Below are positions 16,570 through 24,436 of a stretch of 64,000 bases of DNA, piece by piece. The stretch is from a virus. The position numbers and the translations under genes were made by a program. Where the stretch lies: IMG/VR virus record IMGVR_UViG_3300048839_000188, positions 1-64,000 of that record, one strand, 5' to 3'. Positions within the stretch are counted from its first letter, which is position 1. The number at the start of each line of letters is the position of its first letter. The notes beneath the pieces are model-generated. The model was not told the DNA's origin, did not search any database, and was given only the letters and a program-made list of their open reading frames with translations.

Positions 16570-16764
16570 TTATTCAAACCTCACTCGACCATCCATGATG
16601 GCCTTGAAAATCGGATAATAAGTCCCAGAAGCCGTTGCGAGGTCATTGCTGACTCGTGTTCTGGGGAACCAATATGGATTGCCAAAAACATCTTGTGACT
16701 TCTCATAGATGTCAAATCCGTGTTCTTTTTCTACAATTACATAGTCTACTTTTTCGTTGTTCAT
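16570..16764 (-). CDS. Hypothetical protein
   Basis: 64 residues from ATG 16764, which overlaps the polymerase stop (TAATG); the longer frame to 16785 lies inside polA. Contains VIVEKEHGFDIYEK and an aromatic segment. Coupled to the polymerase gene; function unknown. Confidence 0.5.
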   Translation of the reverse strand: MNNEKVDYVIVEKEHGFDIYEKSQDVFGNPYWFPRTRVSNDLATASGTYYPIFKAIMDGRVRFE

Positions 16765-19700
16765 TATACTTCTACTTTCTGCCAAGTTTTCTGGCCTTGT
16801 GGATTGCCGTCTTCAAATACTATCTTCTTGGAATCTTGGTCAGCCCAATTGTAACCGAATTCAACCTCACAACCAATGCGGAGTCCATCTAGTTGCGGAA
16901 TAGGGCGCGTCAAAATCTTGATTAGAAATTCAGCAGCTTCTAATTTTCTAGATTCTGGAACTTCTAAACAGTAACTATCATGAGTGAAGCAATTAGCCGG
17001 CATCATTTGGCCCCATTCACTATTGCCAATTATCCTCAGCGAGTCACGACCAAATTTGGCCGCAATATGTTGAGGCATGAAGGCCAGTGCCTTCTTGGAA
17101 TCTTGGCCCATCTTCAATTTAGGTGAACCATCTTCATTATACATGAAATTCCCGTTTTTATCTTTCTTAAATGTGTGCACATCGTAGAAGTAATGTCTGT
17201 GGCCCCATGGACCGACCAAGTAGGATTCTTTCTTGGCCCTTGCTCGGGTGTCTTCTTGCCACTTTTTCAATGCTGGTAGAAGGTGGAAGATTTTATCTTG
17301 AATCAACTGAGCAGCTTCCTTGGTGGGGAACAGTTCTGGATTCTCCATGAACATCAAATAAGGGTCGCCTCCATACAGCAACAGGTAGACTGCTGTCTTG
17401 AACTGGCTGTAGAGTTTCTTATGGGCTGTTTTTGCCAGTTCGATGTTGGAATCTGTAAATGGTAGCCCTAGTTCTGCACAGACCAGGTAAGCGTGAATGG
17501 ATTTTTTAGCAATCGCAATAAAGTTATCATCTTGGATAAGCCAACCAGTAATGATTGCTTCGATTGATGTGGAATCTGCTTGAACAAATATGTGGCCATC
17601 ACGGGCGACAATTTGCCTTCTGGCTTTGACGGCCCATGGATTTGATTGTCTCTTGCCCACATTGGTTAGGTTCTCGTTCCTCGCAGCCAGACGCCATGTA
17701 GATGGACTGTTTAGATAAGTAGAATGAATGAGTCCATTGGAGTCCATTCTGTCGCAATATACATAAGTGCCCAGAACTTTCGACAGCTTGGCCTCCTTCA
17801 ATTTCAGATGATACAAAGGATGTTTGTCGCCGTATTTTGATGCCAGTTTTTCAATATGCTTGGCATTAGCAGAGTCTTTTTTGGTCTTCCTATCCTGGCC
17901 CATTGGGTGACCATGATAGCGGATATAATCCTTAATTTGGTCACTGCTGCCAATATTGAATGGCTCAATAATATCCCACTCGACAACATCCACGATTTTA
18001 CTGACCTTGGTCGCGTCAGCAGCCTTACAGGGATTACTCTTTTTACCACCCTTCAGGTGCTCGGTCCAATTGCCCACAATTTGGCCACAATGTGAACATG
18101 TGTTTTTCTCCTGCGGGACGATGATTTCCACAACTGGATGATCAGATTGCGGCTTGTCGCGTTTGTAATGTGTGCGCGGCCTGATTTCCAATGGCACCAT
18201 TGTTGATGCGCTCTCGATGATTTTGCGTTTCTCCTCCAACATTTCGGCTTTCAAAGCTCTGCTGTAATCAACATCGATAGCATTACCCCGTTCACCGGCG
18301 CGCACCAAAATGGGCATCAACTCCACTGAGTCTTCAACAAATGTTTCCCATTGATTGTTGTTTTCCAAGTCTTCTTTGATGCCGATTGCATTTTGTAGTG
18401 CCACATCTGCGTCTATGCATGAATAGAGTCCGGGGTTGCTATTGTTGAGATGCTTCCAAGGCATCTGACGAGTATAGACAGATGATACAAATTCCAATCC
18501 TCGTGGCAAGTCAGACTGTAACATGTGCCACCCATCCTGATAATCATACGCTACAGACTTGGTAATGTAACCTTCTTGCTTGAGTCGAGGAAGGTCGAAT
18601 AAGCAATTATGCGCGCCAAAACCCTCTAGCATATATGTATGTGTCGATGTGGCGAATCGGACAATTTTTTGCCGCCCCAAATCATTCACAGCCACGATCT
18701 GCACCCATTGGCCTTCTGGCTCCCGTAATTCCAAAGAGCCTAACATTTCAGGAGTCCACTTACTCAGCAGACGCATGGGACGAACCTGCCCCAAAAATCT
18801 AGCTGCCTGATTTCTACCATGGAGATTAGTCTTCACCAGCTTATGATTTTTGCTTGCGACATTATTAGTAGCTTTATACTGACTGGTTTTGTAACCTAAT
18901 TGAGTAAAAACAGAATTAGCATACTCGCAAGTGGGGCCGGCATTCTGATGGAATGATACTGTTCCTTGAGAGAGCGCACCCTCTCCATCCATGAAACCCT
19001 TCAGATAACCAGCTTCGTGAGATAAATTTGTTTCCCAAGGCAAAAAGTAACGCGGCACCTTCCAACCTACTTGTAGATTGTCAGTGGTCACCCATTTCAT
19101 ATTATGTGCATATTGTTTAGTTTGCTGAACAGGTATGAGCCATGGATGTTCTTTACTGACTTTAACTTTGGAGCCATCGGAAAATACCACTTCCCTGACA
19201 TCCTCATAAGTATGCTCCAACGCAGTGATGTAGGCAGTTTTATATTTCCGTCTCTTCCTGACCCCTGGAATATTTTCGTCAAAGCCAACTAAGGAATCTC
19301 CAATTACCAAGTCATCGGCCCTAACCCATCTCAAGTCACTAGTTAAGATGCGTTGCTCTGGCGTAGGACAGCCGTTCCACCACATTGAAGAGTGACACTC
19401 TTCAATGAGTCTGCGAATGCCTTTTAAATATTGTGGGCTCCACGCGACTGAGATAGCATGATGTGATTTGTAGGCAAACGATATCCTAAGCATCGCGCCG
19501 ATTTGTAATTCATCTTCCTCATAATCCTCTTCGCTTTCGACCTTCATCTTATACGCGGTTTCAATGTCAGTTGACAATGGCAAGAGTGAGTCGAGTGCTT
19601 CTTGGACCCACTTATCCCACAAACTCTGGGGTGGATCAACCACATACGATGGTGATGGTGGTTCTGTCCACTCACACAAGCCATGTTGTAAGTGACGAGT

Positions 19701-20087
19701 CCAGATACCCTGGAACCTAGTTGGCCGATGATATAATTGTGAGCGCGAACGGTCTGGTTCGTCATCATCTGACCACTGTGGTAACAACAAAGATGGCGAT
19801 TGGAGTGGCACAACCTGCATCAGTTGGCCATAGCGAGTGGATTTGACTCTTCTCCCGAACCACCTGAATAAATCATATCCACCAGTGATATCAGTAAGCG
19901 CTGATTCGCCCAATGTGAAAACAGCTTTAGTGCGGGGAGTCAGATGCTTGACAATATCTGATGTTGCTGAGAATCGCACTCTCTGAGGATCTAATCCACT
20001 TCTTTGGAACATCTTCATCCACATTGGGCGTAGATGCTCTTGTGGTGGACCTACGACTAAGAATCCATCATAGTCAAGATTCATCAT
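16764..20087 (-). CDS. Family A DNA polymerase with UDG-like N-terminus, interrupted by an intein
   Basis: 1107 residues, 852 after removal of the intein (240-494). Residues ~8-105 resemble the uracil-DNA-glycosylase fold (FLVVGPPQE; AVFTLGESALTDITGG; MQVVPLQSPSLLL) but lack clear catalytic residues. Exonuclease: DIET at 174-177 and NGCLFDLPRL after splicing. A Cys/His cluster (CSHCGQ...C) is an unusual insertion. Polymerase: FVQADSTSIEA (motif A), YSQFKTAVYLLLYGG (O-helix region) and FTHDSYCLEV (motif C, HDS where HDE is usual). Replicates the phage genome; follows a glycosyltransferase gene with 14-nt overlap. Confidence 0.85.
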   Translation of the reverse strand: MMNLDYDGFLVVGPPQEHLRPMWMKMFQRSGLDPQRVRFSATSDIVKHLTPRTKAVFTLGESALTDITGGYDLFRWFGRRVKSTRYGQLMQVVPLQSPSLLLPQWSDDDEPDRSRSQLYHRPTRFQGIWTRHLQHGLCEWTEPPSPSYVVDPPQSLWDKWVQEALDSLLPLSTDIETAYKMKVESEEDYEEDELQIGAMLRISFAYKSHHAISVAWSPQYLKGIRRLIEECHSSMWWNGCPTPEQRILTSDLRWVRADDLVIGDSLVGFDENIPGVRKRRKYKTAYITALEHTYEDVREVVFSDGSKVKVSKEHPWLIPVQQTKQYAHNMKWVTTDNLQVGWKVPRYFLPWETNLSHEAGYLKGFMDGEGALSQGTVSFHQNAGPTCEYANSVFTQLGYKTSQYKATNNVASKNHKLVKTNLHGRNQAARFLGQVRPMRLLSKWTPEMLGSLELREPEGQWVQIVAVNDLGRQKIVRFATSTHTYMLEGFGAHNCLFDLPRLKQEGYITKSVAYDYQDGWHMLQSDLPRGLEFVSSVYTRQMPWKHLNNSNPGLYSCIDADVALQNAIGIKEDLENNNQWETFVEDSVELMPILVRAGERGNAIDVDYSRALKAEMLEEKRKIIESASTMVPLEIRPRTHYKRDKPQSDHPVVEIIVPQEKNTCSHCGQIVGNWTEHLKGGKKSNPCKAADATKVSKIVDVVEWDIIEPFNIGSSDQIKDYIRYHGHPMGQDRKTKKDSANAKHIEKLASKYGDKHPLYHLKLKEAKLSKVLGTYVYCDRMDSNGLIHSTYLNSPSTWRLAARNENLTNVGKRQSNPWAVKARRQIVARDGHIFVQADSTSIEAIITGWLIQDDNFIAIAKKSIHAYLVCAELGLPFTDSNIELAKTAHKKLYSQFKTAVYLLLYGGDPYLMFMENPELFPTKEAAQLIQDKIFHLLPALKKWQEDTRARAKKESYLVGPWGHRHYFYDVHTFKKDKNGNFMYNEDGSPKLKMGQDSKKALAFMPQHIAAKFGRDSLRIIGNSEWGQMMPANCFTHDSYCLEVPESRKLEAAEFLIKILTRPIPQLDGLRIGCEVEFGYNWADQDSKKIVFEDGNPQGQKTWQKVEV
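18606..19370 (-). mobile_element. Intein with LAGLIDADG domain in DNA polymerase
   Basis: 255 residues, from Cys240 (CPTPEQRILTSDLRWV, block A) to Asn494 (GFGAHN), followed by Cys. Block B-like KVSKEHPWLIPV; one clear LAGLIDADG motif (YLKGFMDGEG). It sits in the exonuclease II motif of the polymerase: flanks rejoin to WWNG-CLFDLPRL. Classic class 1 intein chemistry (Cys1, HN, Cys+1). Confidence 0.9.
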
Positions 20088-20790
20088 CCTCCTTCGCTAT
20101 GACATATGGGAGTGCTAGCTTATAATTCTGGCCCAAGTCCATAACAACACACCATTTATCATTAGTATACTGAATAGAAACTGCTGCTGTCATAAAATGA
20201 TCTAATGGTGTCGCAGTATCTAGGTGGATTTTAAGCCCAGCTTTCTTCACTCTCTCGCAGAATGAAAAGTCCTCAGCCATCTGGTCAGCGTGGATATGGC
20301 CTACTGTGAACCATGGGTATGGCACAGTCTCCCACACTTTACGCCTGATGAGCATCCCTGATGTGCCAATGGCGCCCACTTCGATTAACTTTGGAGGGCC
20401 ACTTTCGGGGATATTGATAATCTCATATTTATCATCACCTAATGTGCGTGCTGTCGGGTCGAATGGATAGCCTCTGATGCAATAGAGAGGGCCAACTAAG
20501 TCAACATTATGCACTAACAATCTGTTAATGATATCCCCCTCGAACCAGTGGTCATCATCGATAAACCACAACCAGTCCGCATTCAATTTGATGGCGTTCT
20601 GAATAGCATCATTGCGAGCCTTGCACAGTTGATTGCCAACGTGCCACAAAATGCCAACATTAGGCATCTTTGCGCATACTTTGGAGAATGATGTCCAGAA
20701 TTTCGTATACCTGGATTGCTCCTGGGCAACGATGGCAATTAGACCTTTTTCCTCCTTCACAACAGGTTTAATAGATTTGAATTGTTTCAT
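20074..20790 (-). CDS. GT-A fold glycosyltransferase (GT2-like)
   Basis: 238 residues. LCKARNDAIQNAI, WLWFIDDDHWFEGD (DxD metal site near 83) and AEDFSFCERVKKAG (near 180) are typical of GT2-like enzymes. Acceptor could be DNA, a protein or host polysaccharide; lying directly ahead of the polymerase gene makes DNA-base modification worth considering, but no base-modifying partner enzyme is seen. Confidence 0.65.
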   Translation of the reverse strand: MKQFKSIKPVVKEEKGLIAIVAQEQSRYTKFWTSFSKVCAKMPNVGILWHVGNQLCKARNDAIQNAIKLNADWLWFIDDDHWFEGDIINRLLVHNVDLVGPLYCIRGYPFDPTARTLGDDKYEIINIPESGPPKLIEVGAIGTSGMLIRRKVWETVPYPWFTVGHIHADQMAEDFSFCERVKKAGLKIHLDTATPLDHFMTAAVSIQYTNDKWCVVMDLGQNYKLALPYVIAKEDDES

Positions 20791-20811
20791 TTTCTATATG
20801 CAACTTTCAAT

Positions 20812-20820
20812 GTTAAATGT
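20812..20820. promoter_or_regulatory. Isolated GTTAAATGT 9-mer
   Basis: A fourth copy of the 9-mer found as an inverted repeat at 14552-14575 lies in the short gap ahead of the glycosyltransferase gene. One copy can occur by chance; noted because of its intergenic position. Confidence 0.25.
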
Positions 20821-20839
20821 GGGTCGTATTGGTTAAAAT

Positions 20840-21334
20840 TCACAATGACCTCCTAAAATAAGTAATCAATTTTTCAGCTTCTTCTAGTGTCATATTATTT
20901 TTCAATATGTTAGCTCGTAATGATATTACTTGAATATTCTCAGGTGTATAACCTTTTGTTGAGTCAATTCTATCAATTGATGGCCTATTATCGGCACGAG
21001 TCTCAATTAAATCTCGTTGGAGTTTAATACCCAAAATAGGGCAAACATCAGGAATTTTAATATTCTTTAATGTGATAGTAAATTCACGGTTCTTTAATTT
21101 GGCTCGTGATTTAGCTGTGTGAAATAATCTATACTCTAATGACCAATTTGCATATTGCCGCTTACTTAAAGACTTACGACAATCTTTGCAGATTGAATTA
21201 ATGCCAAACAAAGATTTAGTATTATAATGAAATTCACTCCACGATTTAACTGCTAAACAAGAACGGCATGGGCGAGTTTTAGTACTTTCCCACACCTGCC
21301 GTTCTGCTTTATTCCATATTACTCCCAAACGCAC
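20840..21334 (-). CDS. HNH homing endonuclease
   Basis: About 164 residues if GTG 21334 is used; the start is uncertain because the frame overlaps the end of the reductase gene. N-terminal zinc ribbon (CRSCL...CKDCR), then CPILGIKL, RPSIDRIDSTKGYTPEN and VISLRANILKNNMT, the pattern of phage HNH nucleases. Inserted right after the reductase 3' end. Confidence 0.75.
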   Translation of the reverse strand: MRLGVIWNKAERQVWESTKTRPCRSCLAVKSWSEFHYNTKSLFGINSICKDCRKSLSKRQYANWSLEYRLFHTAKSRAKLKNREFTITLKNIKIPDVCPILGIKLQRDLIETRADNRPSIDRIDSTKGYTPENIQVISLRANILKNNMTLEEAEKLITYFRRSL

Positions 21335-23196
21335 ATTCCTCCTAAACAAGCAGCATCGCGGGATAAGGTGGTATCGTCAACCACTTCCACCATCTTACCC
21401 AAATCGATTGTGACATTCTCAATAGCTTTTTCTCGCGCAAGAAAATCCTCCTCACTGATTGACTCATAGGGTGCGTTTTCATATTTGTGGTCATCTTTTG
21501 GCAAGAATGATAATCCGCCGACAATTGGCCACCATACTGATAACCATGATAGCACACTCTCCCACTCGTCTGGTTTGACATAGATGGTTGATGATGGATT
21601 ATGATCGCACCACCACAGTTTCCATGCTCTCCAGTATTCTAATTGCTCTAATGCGCTCATGTCGTCTTTGCTCAATGGCGATGGGCTCTTGACAGGAATC
21701 TCCACAATCGCATTAGTGCCCTCGTAAACATGTGGGACTCCTTGGGCAATCAGTGTGTTTGCTAGTTCAGAACCAGAATCGAGCCGTAGTCGGCGCAGAT
21801 AATAAGGTGCCCATCGAGCGTGGATTCCACTAGAGCAATCCAATAGTTGTGAGCTATTACCAGAGGGTTTGTTACATGTGATCGCAGCGCTCTGATTGAT
21901 GCCCAGTTTGTGCGCATATTTTCTATTGGTCTCATGTGCGACCCGACTTAAGTCCTCTAAAATAGTGGGCAAGTCATTCAGATTACTACTACTAAGTAGT
22001 GGACAATCCTGCGTGCCTGTGATATCGACTCCTAATAGTCTCTCGCGCTCGCAGTTCTTTGACCACTCCGGTCGCAGATTGGGAAAATATGTCATGCATG
22101 ATTGAATGGTGCCCCACACTGTTGCTAGATGGACTTTTTCTTTCAGCGAACCAAAATCATCATCGGGCCTCGCCACTGCGATTGACAAATTGCAGAATTG
22201 ATGTGGCTCTAGGATGATTTCACCACATGGATTAGTCCCATATTCGACACCAAGAACTCTCATACCATCCTGATGGCGATTGAAGATTCCTGGTTCACCG
22301 TAGCCATCCTTTGCTAATGTGTCGATGATTGTATTCAAATCACTATGCGATGCAACCATGCTATTGTTAGCCTTAGCCAGTTCAGGATACTTCGAAAACC
22401 AATCTCCTGTTTTGCAATTTAGCATATCGCCATCTTCTGCTGAAAATAATGCAATCAGTGCTGCTCTGCGGACGCCGCCCACATCTACGATTGAACCTGC
22501 TAAGCAAGCAAGACGATGGATATCGATTGACCGCAGTGCCTCACCTTTGCGATCACTAATGATGTCCCATGTTCCATCCAATAGTTTGCGCAGAGGTTCA
22601 GGTCCAGATGCACGACCGCCCTTAGTGGCCAATGGAGAGCCGTATGGTCTAATCCTGCTATAATCAAACTTTGGCTTAACGGCATCTAATGACATATCAA
22701 TTGCACGATAGAAAGCATCAGCCCACCCTAATGATGAGTCTTCGATAATATAAGGAATGTGATCTTTATCATCAACTGTTCCACTGTGTGTGTAGTGCTT
22801 AGGCGAGCGCCACTCTATGACATGCTGCAATTCCACCGAGTAACCCACGCCTGTGCCGCACATCAGAATATACAATAGTTCTCGGAGTGCCTCTGGCCCA
22901 TCCAACGGTAGATATGAACAGTTGTAAAGATGCGTGTGGTCTCGTGCTGCTGCTGGTCCTGCCATCTGAACAGCACGCATCGAAGGCAATACCTGTTTGT
23001 CGAGCATAGCTTTGCGAAGCCTCTTCCACACTTGTTCATCTAGCTTTCTGTTTTGCTTATTCAACTCATCGGTGAAGAACTCAATGACTCTATCAGTGGT
23101 CTCTTCCCATGTCTCTCTTCTATTAGCATGCGGTAGATATCTCGCATATTTATCGTAACGAACTATCTCTTTAAGTAACTCATTTCCTGTCATCAT
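21319..23196 (-). CDS. Class II (B12-dependent) ribonucleotide reductase
   Basis: 625 residues. Landmarks: LYNCSYLPLDG (first redox Cys), GTGVGYSVE, YGTNPCGEIILEPHQFCNLS (active-site finger loop with the thiyl Cys), CNKPSGNSSQLLDCSSGIHARWAP, and a C-terminal redox pair CLGGMC. Architecture matches monomeric adenosylcobalamin-dependent reductases. Supplies dNTPs without oxygen or a second subunit. An HNH-type gene flanks each end. Confidence 0.9.
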   Translation of the reverse strand: MMTGNELLKEIVRYDKYARYLPHANRRETWEETTDRVIEFFTDELNKQNRKLDEQVWKRLRKAMLDKQVLPSMRAVQMAGPAAARDHTHLYNCSYLPLDGPEALRELLYILMCGTGVGYSVELQHVIEWRSPKHYTHSGTVDDKDHIPYIIEDSSLGWADAFYRAIDMSLDAVKPKFDYSRIRPYGSPLATKGGRASGPEPLRKLLDGTWDIISDRKGEALRSIDIHRLACLAGSIVDVGGVRRAALIALFSAEDGDMLNCKTGDWFSKYPELAKANNSMVASHSDLNTIIDTLAKDGYGEPGIFNRHQDGMRVLGVEYGTNPCGEIILEPHQFCNLSIAVARPDDDFGSLKEKVHLATVWGTIQSCMTYFPNLRPEWSKNCERERLLGVDITGTQDCPLLSSSNLNDLPTILEDLSRVAHETNRKYAHKLGINQSAAITCNKPSGNSSQLLDCSSGIHARWAPYYLRRLRLDSGSELANTLIAQGVPHVYEGTNAIVEIPVKSPSPLSKDDMSALEQLEYWRAWKLWWCDHNPSSTIYVKPDEWESVLSWLSVWWPIVGGLSFLPKDDHKYENAPYESISEEDFLAREKAIENVTIDLGKMVEVVDDTTLSRDAACLGGMCVWE

Positions 23197-23638
23197 TAAA
23201 ATTCTCCAAATACTTAATCGCTGATTCTAATAATCTTAGGCTGTCTTTAAAGTTACCAATGCCAGCGTTGCACCGGGTGCACAATAAGCCCCTTACTTTC
23301 TTAGTTTTGTGATCATGATCAATACAAAGATAATTACGATCTGGAGAACCATGACAAATCATACATTGATTATTACAATCTTGTTCTAGTTTAACATAAT
23401 CAACTTCACTTAATTTATATTTGTTTTTAACATGGCGTAAACGAGCTTTCTTAACACCATTTTGTAAATGCCATTTATTAGCTTGTTGGCGTATATGCTC
23501 CCGTTTATTATGATAACGAATATTAGATAATTCATTTCTACAAGGCTTACAATAGCTATAAACTTTATTTTGTCGTTTGTCTAAATATCTACCTCTCTTT
23601 ATTTTTCCGCATTTTTTGCAGTTGCCTGTCACTATCAC
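23180..23638 (-). CDS. Recombination endonuclease VII-like (HNH) endonuclease
   Basis: 152 residues: N-terminal CKKCGK...CKPCR ribbon, basic linker, then CMICHGS, LCIDHDHKTKKVRGLLCTRCN and a helical tail (FKDSLRLLESAIKYL), the endonuclease VII family signature. Overlaps the reductase start by 17 nt. Likely a free-standing homing endonuclease rather than a packaging nuclease, given its place beside the reductase. Confidence 0.8.
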   Translation of the reverse strand: MIVTGNCKKCGKIKRGRYLDKRQNKVYSYCKPCRNELSNIRYHNKREHIRQQANKWHLQNGVKKARLRHVKNKYKLSEVDYVKLEQDCNNQCMICHGSPDRNYLCIDHDHKTKKVRGLLCTRCNAGIGNFKDSLRLLESAIKYLENFNDDRK

Positions 23639-23807
23639 TCTCGCTTTCCTTCAAATAATCATCTATGTGCGCATTAAAGCACTCAGAACATGTTGTCCAG
23701 TGTGATATCCACTCGCAATCACTGATGACTTTACCACACTTGGCGCATGTTTGTTCGATGCCACCACATTTACATTCCCTGTCCCAATTAGAATAGCAAT
23801 ATTTCAT
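23589..23807 (-). CDS. Small zinc-ribbon protein
   Basis: 72 residues with four Cys pairs (CKCGG, CAKCG, C-x-W, CSEC) and an acidic/basic tail. RBS AAGGAC. First gene after the ncRNA terminator; the 3' end overlaps the endonuclease VII gene by 50 nt. Nucleic-acid or protein binding is likely; no specific function. Confidence 0.55.
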   Translation of the reverse strand: MKYCYSNWDRECKCGGIEQTCAKCGKVISDCEWISHWTTCSECFNAHIDDYLKESESDSDRQLQKMRKNKER

Positions 23808-23827
23808 ATCTTTGTCCTTAGAGACAC

Positions 23828-23856
23828 AAAAAGCACTCCCATCTAGGAAGTGCCTT
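23828..23856 (-). terminator. Rho-independent terminator of the ncRNA
   Basis: Leftward: GCACTTCC, loop TAGAT, GGGAGTGC (8 bp with one G-U) followed by five T. It ends 20 nt before the start codon at 23807. Confidence 0.75.
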
Positions 23857-23999
23857 TGTTGGAAATTCAGAACGATTCTTTATCAATTAACAGTTGATTG
23901 GTTTAAAATGCTGTCTCGTTCTGCTATCAAATTTACACACCAGCTTGGTTTACATAGCAATTGTAATTTAAATGCTGATTGGTGTGTCTTTTCAAATCA
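23828..23999 (-). ncRNA. Structured non-coding RNA, candidate Y-like RNA
   Basis: About 170 nt bounded by a consensus promoter and a rho-independent terminator, with no open frame of note. Stems: ACACACCA (23935-23942) with TGGTGTGT (23980-23987), an inner AGCA/TGCT pair, then CAGAACGA (23868-23875) with TCGTTCTG (23916-23923) enclosing a 5-bp hairpin with 7-nt loop, then the terminator. It lies two genes' breadth from the TROVE/DUF2828-vWA gene, as bacterial Y RNAs do with their Ro60 partners. I do not see the exact vertebrate Ro-binding sequence, so Y-RNA identity is inference. It could also act as a leader for the gene at 23807. Confidence 0.55.
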
Positions 24000-24006
24000 T
24001 AATACT

Positions 24007-24036
24007 ATTATACTTTCAAAGTCCTTAGCGTGTCAA
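24007..24036 (-). promoter_or_regulatory. Consensus promoter for the ncRNA
   Basis: Leftward TTGACA (24031-24036), 18-nt spacer, TATAAT (24007-24012): both hexamers perfect. It overlaps the 3' end of the LAGLIDADG gene, whose stop codon lies inside the -10. Confidence 0.75.
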
Positions 24037-24436
24037 GCTTTTTTAAATCTTGCAGCCAAAATTTATACTCTCGACGCTTGGCAAATTCTTCAGGTGTTAG
24101 TTTCCTATCGCGTATTGGTTTACCACTATTCATGTTAAGCCAGTTTTGAAACTCTATAGCTGCCTCTGCTTGTTTATGTTTTACTAGTAAATAAGGTAAA
24201 AGCAGCTGCAATAATTTCTGCGCGTTCTTTGACCCAAATTGTAAAGTAAAACATTTATTTGTCACTTCTGGAATAGAACTACTTATGCCATGCTGTGTTT
24301 TGAGATAGTCCTGTATTAAACCTAAAATAGTCCTAAACTTTTGAGTAATGGTCACATTTAAGCCATAACTTTTAACTCCATTTATGGCTATGCAACCTTC
24401 ACCATCTAGAAATCCAGCTATGTATTCTAAAGTCAT
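24008..24436 (-). CDS. LAGLIDADG homing endonuclease
   Basis: 142 residues with a single LAGLIDADG motif near the start (YIAGFLDGEGCIAI), so it probably acts as a dimer. ATGA overlap with the TROVE gene stop. C-terminus is Lys/Arg-rich. Free-standing, inserted directly behind the TROVE gene. Confidence 0.8.
   Translation of the reverse strand: MTLEYIAGFLDGEGCIAINGVKSYGLNVTITQKFRTILGLIQDYLKTQHGISSSIPEVTNKCFTLQFGSKNAQKLLQLLLPYLLVKHKQAEAAIEFQNWLNMNSGKPIRDRKLTPEEFAKRREYKFWLQDLKKLDTLRTLKV

Noticed and set aside
23941-23999. Vertebrate-type Ro-binding sequence (GGUCCGA with UUGACC) in the ncRNA
   Set aside because: Not found in the expected stem; Y-RNA identity therefore rests on position and gene structure only.
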